NCBI GenBank assembly: GCA_964427285.1
Contig: CAYRTS010000060.1
Location: forward strand, 1 to 18,629
Origin: SPCO01 sp964427285
GTDB lineage: Bacteria > Chloroflexota > Limnocylindria > Limnocylindrales > CSP1-4
Length of the DNA: 18,629 nucleotides
Direction: 5' to 3'
Shown here: positions 1-5,093 of the stretch, in pieces
Layout: every line of letters begins with the position of its first letter
Numbering within the stretch: the first letter of the stretch is position 1
Position numbers and translations under genes: made by a program
Notes under the pieces: model-generated
Told to the model about the DNA's origin: nothing
Database searches by the model: none
Seen by the model: only the letters and a program-made list of their open reading frames with translations

Positions 1-296
1 TCATCGTCGATGCCCTGCTCGGGACCGGCGTCCGAGGCGCCCTGCGCGAGCCGATCCGCTCCGCCGTCGAGGTCATCGATCGGGCCCGGGCGGCCGGCGT
101 CCCGGTCGTCGCCGTCGACACCCCGACCGCGGTCGACCTCTCCAGCGGAGAGCCGTCTGATCCGGCGGTCCGTGCCGATCTGACCGTGACGTTCCACCGA
201 CCAAAGACCGGCCTGACGACCCGACGCGGTGCCGCCTATGCCGGCAAGGTCCTGGTCGCCCCGATCGGGATCCCGCCCGCGGCCGACCGTGGCTGA
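1..296 (+). CDS. nnrE: NAD(P)H-hydrate epimerase (YjeF_N family), C-terminal part, cut by the window edge
   Basis: Codons run from base 3 to a TGA at 294-296, giving 97 visible residues with the N-terminus outside the window. The enzyme interconverts the R and S forms of damaged, hydrated NAD(P)H so that a dehydratase can repair them. Visible YjeF_N features are DALLGTGVRG followed by REPI, then VVAVDTPTAVD (the family usually has VDIPSGLD), ADLTVTF, a conserved Lys in HRPKTGL, and the closing GKVLVAPIGIP. The protein stops right after the epimerase fold. No ADP-dependent dehydratase (YjeF_C) domain is fused to it, although such fusions are common in bacteria. Its stop overlaps the GTG start of the next gene, so the two are probably co-translated. 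The family call is firm. The serine of the usual PSG is replaced here by Thr. Confidence 0.85.
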   Translation, partial: IVDALLGTGVRGALREPIRSAVEVIDRARAAGVPVVAVDTPTAVDLSSGEPSDPAVRADLTVTFHRPKTGLTTRRGAAYAGKVLVAPIGIPPAADRG

Positions 297-531
297 ACCG
301 GCCGCCGGTGCTCCCCCGAACCGTCCCGAGCCGGGCGTGCGGGAGGTCGTCCTCCTCGCCGCGGCCGTGGTTGCGCTGGTTCTCGGTGCAGCCGTGCTCA
401 CCAGTCTGCTTCCGGCGGCCCTGCAGGAGATCGTGTTCCAGACCCCTGTCGCGATCGGGGTCCTGGTGATCGGCACGGGCTGGGTTCTGTGGCGCATCTC
501 GAGGCGCGGCCGCTCAGCCCCGGATTCGTGA
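289..531 (+). CDS. Small two-helix membrane protein of unknown function
   Basis: This 80-aa ORF starts at GTG 289, inside the last codons of the epimerase gene. The frame is open further upstream, but this start gives the short overlap typical of coupled genes. The first 18 residues are Pro/Ala-rich. They are followed by two hydrophobic stretches at about residues 19-41 and 52-68, joined by a short LPAALQEIVFQ linker, and then a basic tail (WRISRRGR) that suggests a cytoplasmic C-terminus. Its TGA at 529-531 overlaps a GTG start of glpD as GTGA. I recognise no family. The double overlap with conserved enzymes on both sides, plus the clear membrane profile, argues that it is real. A link to GlpD membrane attachment is possible but is only a guess from position. 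Confidence 0.6.
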   Translation: MAEPAAGAPPNRPEPGVREVVLLAAAVVALVLGAAVLTSLLPAALQEIVFQTPVAIGVLVIGTGWVLWRISRRGRSAPDS

Positions 532-2249
532 CGACCGAGCCCGCCCGACCCGCCTCGCCGGCCAGGCCCATCTCCAGCAAGCCCGGCCCCCTCGATCGCC
601 GTCGCGCGGATCTCGCACTGCTCGCGGGCCAGACCTGGGACGTCATCATCGTCGGTGGTGGGATCGTCGGCGCGGGAGCCCTCCTCGATGCGGTGTCGCG
701 CGGCATGCGTGCCGCACTCGTCGAGCAGGACGACATCGCTTCGGGCACCTCGTCGCGCTCGTCGCGATTGATTCACGGCGGCCTGCGCTACCTCGAGCAG
801 TTTCGGTTCGGACTCGTCCGCGAGGCCCTGACCGAACGAGCGCGGCTGCTCGACCTTGCCCCACACCTCGTTCGGATCGAGCCGCTGCTCTTCCCGATCT
901 ACGGGATCCCGTACCTGTCGAAGGCGTTCTACGACGCGGGCCTCACCGTGTATGACCTCCTCGGCGCTCGACATGATGGCGGCTGGCACCGACGACTCTC
1001 TCGCGTCGATACGCTTGACCTCGCGCCGACGCTTCGCATCGAGGGGCTCCGCGGTGGGCTGATCTACCACGACGGGGTCGAGGACGACGCCCGGTACACG
1101 CTCGCGGTCGCAAGGACGGCGCAGGCGGCCGGTGCCACGGCGCTGACCCGGGTGCGCGCGACAGGGCTTCGGGCCGAACCGCAGACCGGCAGGCACCTGC
1201 TGCGGCTCTCCGACCTGGTGACTGGCGACGACCTCGAGGTCGCGACGCGCGCCGTGGTCGATGCGACCGGGGTCTGGGCAGCCGCGCAAGATCATCCTCT
1301 TGGCGGCACATCAATTCGGATCCGTCCCAGTCGAGGGGCGCACCTTGTCGTTCCCCGTGACCGGATTCCGAACAAGGTCGGATTGACGATCCGCGTGCCG
1401 GGGAACGTGATGTTTCTGGTTCCGTGGCCCGGCCACTGGCTGATCGGCACCACGGATTCTCCGTTTGACGGTCCTGCGGCGCGCCCGACGGCCGCTGGCT
1501 GGGAGGTCGACCGGCTGCTCGCCATCGCCAATGCGACGTTGGATCTGACCCTGACGCGCGAGGATGTCGTCGGTGCGTATGCCGGCCTCCGGCCGCTGGT
1601 CGCACCGGCTGACGGTTCGACCGTCAAGGCGTCCCGGGAACACCGCGTGACCGTGGAGCCGAATGGCGTGGTCCGGATCGGCGGCGGCAAGTACACAACG
1701 TATCGGGTCATGGCCAGCGACGTGATCGATGCCGTCCTGGGGCCGGCTGAGGCGAGGGCGCGCCCGTCGGGGACTGCCGAATGGCGGCTCGTTGGTGCGG
1801 CCGAGGCGGATGCCCGGGCGCGGATCGCCGGTGAGCTGGCGACGATCAGCGCGGTCGGTTCGGTCGACGGAGCGGCCCCGCAACTGGTCGCACGGCACGG
1901 CACGGAGGCGCCCGCGATCGTCGCGCTGGGGGCGGAGCTGGACCTGCTGCGTCCATTGCTGCCCGGGCGCGCGTTCCTCGAGGCAGAGGTGGCGTGGGCG
2001 GCTCGTGCGGAGCTGGCCCTGTCACTCGACGACGTGCTTGCACGCCGCACCCGGCTTGCGCCCGAACTGCCCGATCGCGGTGCCACGATCGCCCAGAGGG
2101 TGGCCGCGATCCTCGGCGCGGAGCTCGGCTGGGGAGAGGCTCGCCGGGCAATCGAAGTCGAGACCTACCTTGCCACCGCGCGGCGCGAGTTCGATGTCCC
2201 GGCCGGTGAGTTCGAACCGGTCAGTCCAGGCGTCTCGCCTATCCACTGA
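528..2249 (+). CDS. glpD: FAD-dependent glycerol-3-phosphate dehydrogenase
   Basis: This enzyme oxidises sn-glycerol-3-phosphate to dihydroxyacetone phosphate at the inner face of the membrane and passes electrons via FAD to quinone. The chosen start, GTG 528, gives 573 aa, close to the usual GlpD length, and overlaps the preceding stop as GTGA. An in-frame GTG at 489 would add 13 residues. An FAD-binding Rossmann motif (DVIIVGGGIVGAG) begins near residue 38. It is followed by the family block ASGTSSRSSRLIHGGLRYLE and the second signature GGGKYTTYRVMA at about 385-396. The last 150 or so residues correspond to the C-terminal helical cap domain of aerobic GlpD. There is no CxxC iron-sulphur region of the GlpA/GlpC type. 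Together with plsY about 2 kb away on the other strand, it makes this a small glycerol-3-phosphate neighbourhood. Confidence 0.93.
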   Translation: MTTEPARPASPARPISSKPGPLDRRRADLALLAGQTWDVIIVGGGIVGAGALLDAVSRGMRAALVEQDDIASGTSSRSSRLIHGGLRYLEQFRFGLVREALTERARLLDLAPHLVRIEPLLFPIYGIPYLSKAFYDAGLTVYDLLGARHDGGWHRRLSRVDTLDLAPTLRIEGLRGGLIYHDGVEDDARYTLAVARTAQAAGATALTRVRATGLRAEPQTGRHLLRLSDLVTGDDLEVATRAVVDATGVWAAAQDHPLGGTSIRIRPSRGAHLVVPRDRIPNKVGLTIRVPGNVMFLVPWPGHWLIGTTDSPFDGPAARPTAAGWEVDRLLAIANATLDLTLTREDVVGAYAGLRPLVAPADGSTVKASREHRVTVEPNGVVRIGGGKYTTYRVMASDVIDAVLGPAEARARPSGTAEWRLVGAAEADARARIAGELATISAVGSVDGAAPQLVARHGTEAPAIVALGAELDLLRPLLPGRAFLEAEVAWAARAELALSLDDVLARRTRLAPELPDRGATIAQRVAAILGAELGWGEARRAIEVETYLATARREFDVPAGEFEPVSPGVSPIH

Positions 2250-2294
2250 GCGGGCCGTCATCGGTCCGTCACAGGCGGTGGCCATCCTCCGGCC

Positions 2295-3167
2295 ATGAAC
2301 TTGATCGGGGATCTCGAACGCCTCTTCGCAACCTCCCTCTATCCACTTCGCGTCCCGATTGCGATCGCCGTTATGGCCGCGATCGCTGGTCTCCTCGTGC
2401 TTGCCCGGCGACGTGGCTGGTTCGCGGCGGCGCGGCGACATCCTCGGCGAACGGGGTCGGTCTTCGCACTGGCATTGGTGGTCGGCCTGCCGCTGACCTG
2501 GTACCTCGCCTCGCCGCTGTTCATTCGGACGACCTTGATCGAACCACCGACCGCCGCCGCCGCGGATTCGTCGCCGAGCGAGCCGGGGGCCTCGAACGGC
2601 GCGACCCAGTCGACCGGGTCGGCTGATTCGACCGAGGAGCCCGAGTCCTCCGACGCCGGATCCCGACAGCCGGTACCGACCGCGGCGACCGCAGGGGCCG
2701 CGGCGACCGCAGGGACCGCGGCGACCGGCGGGGCTGGGTCGCCCCCGACCGAGCCGGCCGCGACCCAGCCGACGCCGACGCCAACCGACGCTCCGGCTAC
2801 GCCAGGCCCAACGCCGTCGCCTACCGCATTCGAGCCGGTCGTCGCCGCCTCCGGGACGTTCCGCGGCGCGGATGACTTTCACTTCGGCCAGGGGACCGCC
2901 TCGATCATCGAAACCGTACCTGGCCGGTTCACGCTGCGCTTCGAGGCGTTCTCGGTCCGCAATGGCCCGGACCTGTATGTCTACCTGTCGCCGAGCGCCG
3001 AAGGCTACGCCGACGGCGTCCTCGAATTGGGCACCCTCAAGGCGACCGATGGGTCCTTTGGGTACGAGCTGCCCGCCGGGATCGACCCGGCCGATTTCGC
3101 CAGTGCGGTGATCTGGTGCAAGCAGTTTGCGGTGCTGTTCGCGGTCGCTCCGTTCGAGGCTCGATGA
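2295..3167 (+). CDS. Membrane-anchored DM13-domain protein
   Basis: This 290-aa protein has two predicted membrane helices (about residues 19-39 and 52-70). A long Ala/Thr/Pro/Ser-rich linker (about 85-185) follows, then a C-terminal DM13 domain (about 187-289). DM13 marks are the opening SGTFRGADDFHFGQGTASI, the block NGPDLYVYLSP, LGTLKATDGSFGYELPAG, and VIWCKQFAVLFAVAP with the conserved cysteine at residue 275. DM13 domains are proposed extracytoplasmic electron-transfer or redox modules and may use that cysteine. The role here is not known. The linker contains three 18-bp direct repeats at the DNA level. The start ATG lies 45 nt after glpD with a weak purine-rich AGGCGGTGG upstream, so it is probably the last gene of the same operon. 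The domain call is secure; the function is inferred. Confidence 0.85.
   Translation: MNLIGDLERLFATSLYPLRVPIAIAVMAAIAGLLVLARRRGWFAAARRHPRRTGSVFALALVVGLPLTWYLASPLFIRTTLIEPPTAAAADSSPSEPGASNGATQSTGSADSTEEPESSDAGSRQPVPTAATAGAAATAGTAATGGAGSPPTEPAATQPTPTPTDAPATPGPTPSPTAFEPVVAASGTFRGADDFHFGQGTASIIETVPGRFTLRFEAFSVRNGPDLYVYLSPSAEGYADGVLELGTLKATDGSFGYELPAGIDPADFASAVIWCKQFAVLFAVAPFEAR
2682..2735 (+). repeat. Three 18-bp tandem repeats inside the DM13 protein linker
   Basis: The units are 2682-2699, 2700-2717 and 2718-2735. Each begins GCGGCGACCG. The first two differ by one base and the third is slightly diverged. They are in frame and encode AATAG-type hexapeptides within the flexible linker, so length changes by slippage would not break the gene. 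Confidence 0.8.
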
Positions 3168-3228
3168 CCCGCCAAAGGTCCCGGCTGCCCGCCGAAAATC
3201 GGGTCTATGCAAGCGCAAACGAATTGCG

Positions 3229-3234
3229 TACGAT
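3229..3234 (+). promoter_or_regulatory. Candidate -10 element for the zinc-ribbon gene, abutting an inverted repeat
   Basis: TACGAT fits the TANNNT pattern. It would place transcription start near 3241, with a leader of about 120 nt before the GTG at 3364. I see no convincing -35 box at 16-18 nt. The element directly follows the inverted repeat CGCAA (3214-3218) / TTGCG (3224-3228). The call rests on a short match in non-coding DNA and is tentative. Confidence 0.25.
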
Positions 3235-3292
3235 CCCGCTGGCAAATGCCACGGAAGCGTTCGTGGCCAGAACGTAGCACGACGCAAAACTC

Positions 3293-3356
3293 GGACTCCT
3301 CTCACGGCTGACGCGAGAAAACCCGAAGGGCTCGCGCCGGCTACCGAGAGGAGTTT
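3293..3356 (+). promoter_or_regulatory. Leader hairpin that sequesters the Shine-Dalgarno site of the zinc-ribbon gene
   Basis: ACTCCTCTC at 3295-3303 is a perfect reverse complement of GAGAGGAGT at 3346-3354. The second arm contains the only good Shine-Dalgarno sequence (GAGAGGAG, 3346-3353), 10 nt before the GTG at 3364. Two G-U pairs (3293-3294 with 3355-3356) can extend the helix. The 42-nt loop is itself nested: CGG 3305-3307 can pair with CCG 3337-3339, CGCGAG 3312-3317 with CTCGCG 3331-3336, and CCC 3322-3324 with GGG 3328-3330 around a GAA loop. Such an element would repress translation until it is melted or remodelled, as in an RNA thermometer, ligand switch or protein-binding site. 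The pairing is seen in the sequence; the regulatory role is inferred. Confidence 0.6.
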
Positions 3357-3363
3357 CAGTTTC

Positions 3364-3777
3364 GTGTACAACGATAAGAACCTTACGTGTGCGGACTGTT
3401 CACAAGAGTTTGTGTTCACCTCGTCCGAGCAGGATTTCTACTCGCAGCGCGGCTTTACCGAGCCGCGTCGCTGCCCATCCTGTCGAGCCAGCCGCAAGGC
3501 CGCGCGCAACAGTGAGGGTGGTGGCGGAAGTTCGTACGGCGGCTACGGTGCCGGTGGCGGGTACTCCGCTGGTGGCTCCGGTGGCTCCGGTGGCGGGTAC
3601 GGTGGTGGCGGTGGCGGTGGTGGTGGCGGGGGCTACGGCGCCCGTGATCGCGGGCCGCGTGAAATGTTCAGCGCGACCTGCTCATCGTGCGGCAAGGAAG
3701 CCCAGGTTCCGTTCCGCCCGACGAGCGGCAAGCCCGTCTACTGCAGCGATTGCTTCCGCACTCAGCGCGGCGGCTGA
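3364..3777 (+). CDS. Double zinc-ribbon protein with glycine-rich linker (zf-trcl plus CxxC-x17-CxxC)
   Basis: The start is GTG 3364, 10 nt after a strong GAGAGGAG. The open frame extends further upstream but without family-like sequence. The 137-aa product has an N-terminal zinc ribbon with C9-x2-C12 and C37-x2-C40 in an LTCADC...FYSQRGF...RRCPSCR context, matching the probable zinc-ribbon family zf-trcl. A stretch of about 50 residues, nearly all Gly with Ser and Tyr, follows. The C-terminal ribbon has C106-x2-C109, exactly 17 residues, then C127-x2-C130, matching the CxxC-x17-CxxC family. The two ribbons on a GGY-rich tether resemble small nucleic-acid-binding proteins, but the biological role is not established. 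It is a single gene with its own long leader, and a hairpin follows it. The domain call is strong; RNA or DNA binding is inferred. Confidence 0.85.
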   Translation: MYNDKNLTCADCSQEFVFTSSEQDFYSQRGFTEPRRCPSCRASRKAARNSEGGGGSSYGGYGAGGGYSAGGSGGSGGGYGGGGGGGGGGGYGARDRGPREMFSATCSSCGKEAQVPFRPTSGKPVYCSDCFRTQRGG

Positions 3778-3831
3778 TCTCGACCCTCTCGGTGCGGGCC
3801 GAATCACGACCCGCCGAACCAATGTGAACCC

Positions 3832-3860
3832 CGATCCGGGCCGTCAGCCGACCCGGATCG
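3832..3860. terminator. Perfect 9-bp hairpin, candidate terminator after the zinc-ribbon gene
   Basis: CGATCCGGG (3832-3840) and CCCGGATCG (3852-3860) are exact reverse complements around an 11-nt loop, 55 nt past the stop codon. No T-run follows on either strand, so it is at best a U-less terminator or an mRNA 3'-end stabiliser. Its place between convergent genes supports that use. Confidence 0.45.
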
Positions 3861-4060
3861 CTTGATTCAGCGGGCGTTCCCGCCAGGCCGGCTCTGGCCG
3901 GCGAAGCTGCCGGGTCCAGAACGCGACCAGCAGTCGACACCTACCACCCAAGCCGCGGCGCCGACCCTCCCTGATCTCCTACGTCGTTCACCAGTCGCGG
4001 ATCAGGAGGTTCGGAACCTGGCCAGATTCCCTCGATCAACGGCGTCGCCTGGGAGTCGCG

Positions 4061-4076
4061 CCGGCCTCGAAGCCGG
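4061..4076 (-). terminator. Short hairpin just past the plsY stop, possible terminator
   Basis: On the minus strand, CCGGC and GCCGG form five GC pairs around a TTCGAG loop, about 26 nt after the plsY stop codon. A further GCCGGC copy nearby offers alternative pairing. There is no T-tract. The evidence is weak apart from its position. Confidence 0.3.
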
Positions 4077-4102
4077 AACACGGCCGGCTGCTCCGCTCAG
4101 CC

Positions 4103-4768
4103 TCAGCTCCCGTCGGAACGCTTCCCGACCAGCAGCGCAAGGTCGAACTTGCGCTCCTTGCCGTGGATCAGGCGATCGATGTTGTCTGAGTGAGCGAGCC
4201 AGATGAATGTGGCTCCGACCGCCGCATAGACGACATACGTCAGCGGCGTATCTGGCGCGACTAGAAAGAAGAGGAGCATCGCGGGTAGCATCGCGGCGGA
4301 ACCGAGCAGCGACCCGAGCGACACGTAGCGCGTCAGCAAGATGACTCCGATGAAGACGGGCGCAGCCAGAAGAACCGCCAATGGCTGGATCAACAGCATC
4401 GTGCCGACGCCGGTGCCAACGCCCCGCCCGCTGCGGAACCCGGCAAAGACGGACCAGATCGCCCCCGCGACGGCCGATGCGGCGCACAGCGCCTCGATCA
4501 GCGGGTCACCGCCGGTCACCACACGTGCGATCACCACGGGCAATGCGCCCTTGAGCAGGTCGCCGCTCACCACCACCGCGGCCCATTTCCGGCCGAGCGC
4601 CCGCAGTGCATTGGTGCCGCCCGTTCGTCCCGATCCGATCGTTCGTGGATCCGTGCCGCCAGCCGCTCGAGCCACCAGCACGCCAACGGGTACCGACCCG
4701 GCGAGGTAGGCGACGAGCATGAACGCGGCGGTGCGCAGGACGAGCGCAGGGTCCAACAGCACCTCCAA
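4103..4768 (-). CDS. plsY: Acyl-phosphate:glycerol-3-phosphate acyltransferase PlsY
   Basis: PlsY is an integral membrane enzyme that moves an acyl group from acyl-phosphate to glycerol-3-phosphate, the first step of phospholipid synthesis. The product is up to 221 aa with about seven hydrophobic segments. GSVPVG is at 24-29. Motif 1 is GSGRTGGTN (45-53), where the family normally has GSGN. Motif 2 is GFRSGRGVGTG, where GFKGGKGVATG is usual. Motif 3 is HSDNIDRLIHGKERKF near the C-terminus. The family call is clear, but the Asn-to-Arg and Lys-to-Arg changes are notable. The longest start is TTG 4768. A TTG at 4756 is preceded by GGAGG with 5-nt spacing and may be the true start, giving a 217-aa form. 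The gene is transcribed divergently from lpdA. Confidence 0.92.
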   Translation of the reverse strand: MEVLLDPALVLRTAAFMLVAYLAGSVPVGVLVARAAGGTDPRTIGSGRTGGTNALRALGRKWAAVVVSGDLLKGALPVVIARVVTGGDPLIEALCAASAVAGAIWSVFAGFRSGRGVGTGVGTMLLIQPLAVLLAAPVFIGVILLTRYVSLGSLLGSAAMLPAMLLFFLVAPDTPLTYVVYAAVGATFIWLAHSDNIDRLIHGKERKFDLALLVGKRSDGS

Positions 4769-4832
4769 CGGCGGTTCGGGGACGCCGCTCTGTTCGACGC
4801 CAGCGGCCGGAGTCTAGCACTGGGCGGCTCGC

Positions 4833-4900
4833 GGTCGGGCGACGCCGGTCGGGCCACACGGGTCGGGCCACACGGGTCGGGCCACCACGGGTCGGGCCAC
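4833..4900 (+). repeat. Tandem repeat of GGTCGGGCCACACG, about five units
   Basis: The units are 4833-4846 (diverged), 4847-4860, 4861-4874 (identical to the one before), 4875-4889 (one extra base) and 4890-4900 (truncated). It lies upstream of both divergent genes. It has no spacer structure, so it is not a CRISPR. Possible uses are a multi-copy protein-binding site or slippage-prone filler. Confidence 0.8.
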
Positions 4901-4938
4901 TTGCCGACCTTCAGGCAGCGTCGTATGGCCGACGCTGG

Positions 4939-4968
4939 TTGCGCGTCGGCGGAGCCCGCGCGTACCAT
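4939..4968 (+). promoter_or_regulatory. Candidate sigma-70-type promoter of the dehydrogenase operon
   Basis: TTGCGC (4939-4944), an 18-nt spacer and TACCAT (4963-4968) fit a housekeeping promoter. The expected transcription start, around 4975-4977, coincides with the ATG of a short ORF at 4977, so the message would begin with a start codon. A second ATG at 4971 would fall upstream of the transcript start. Confidence 0.4.
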
Positions 4969-4976
4969 CGATGGCG

Positions 4977-5090
4977 ATGACCCACCCGCCCAGCCGGTCC
5001 TTCGACGGTATGCCCGGCACGCCCGCCGCGGCGACCTGCGCCGCGGCGACCTGCGCCGGCGCCTCCCCCAGGCATTCTGAGGCACCCTGA
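4977..5090 (+). CDS. Possible leaderless leader peptide before lpdA
   Basis: This 37-aa ORF runs from ATG 4977 to a TGA at 5088-5090, three bases before the lpdA ATG and in the same frame. It includes a duplicated AATCA segment encoded by two perfect 15-bp repeats, GCCGCGGCGACCTGC, at 5025-5039 and 5040-5054. It resembles no protein I know. Translating ribosomes would finish almost on top of the lpdA start, so it could couple or tune lpdA translation. It may equally be a chance frame in GC-rich DNA. Confidence 0.25.
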   Translation: MTHPPSRSFDGMPGTPAAATCAAATCAGASPRHSEAP

Positions 5091-5093
5091 CCC

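Larger units (their letters stand above)
3778..4102. other. Convergent intergenic region between the zinc-ribbon gene and plsY
   Basis: This 325-nt stretch holds two hairpins, listed separately at 3832-3860 and 4061-4076. Open frames crossing it lack family resemblance and Shine-Dalgarno sites. I see no gene in it. Confidence 0.6.
4769..5093. other. Divergent regulatory region between plsY and lpdA
   Basis: These 325 nt must carry the promoters of both plsY and the dehydrogenase operon. They contain a GC-rich tandem repeat (4833-4900), a TTGCGC/TACCAT promoter candidate (4939-4968), a short leaderless ORF (4977-5090) and a perfect 15-bp duplication inside that ORF. On the minus strand, TAGACT (4811-4816) is a possible plsY -10 element, about 40 nt before the start, with no clear -35. 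Confidence 0.5.

Noticed and set aside
3127..3363. 79-residue N-terminal extension of the zinc-ribbon protein
   Set aside because: It overlaps the end of the DM13 gene in another frame and looks non-coding. The first conserved residues follow GTG 3364, which has a strong SD.
2022..3419. 465-aa open frame on the minus strand
   Set aside because: It runs opposite the glpD end, the DM13 gene and the zinc-ribbon leader. Its composition is Arg/Gly-rich low complexity and it shows no domain.
3862..4206. 114-aa open frame on the plus strand
   Set aside because: It has no SD or motif and overlaps the 3' end of plsY in antisense.
4833..4900. Possible CRISPR or attachment site
   Set aside because: There are no spacers, the units are too short, and there is no integrase or cas gene nearby. 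It is a plain tandem repeat.
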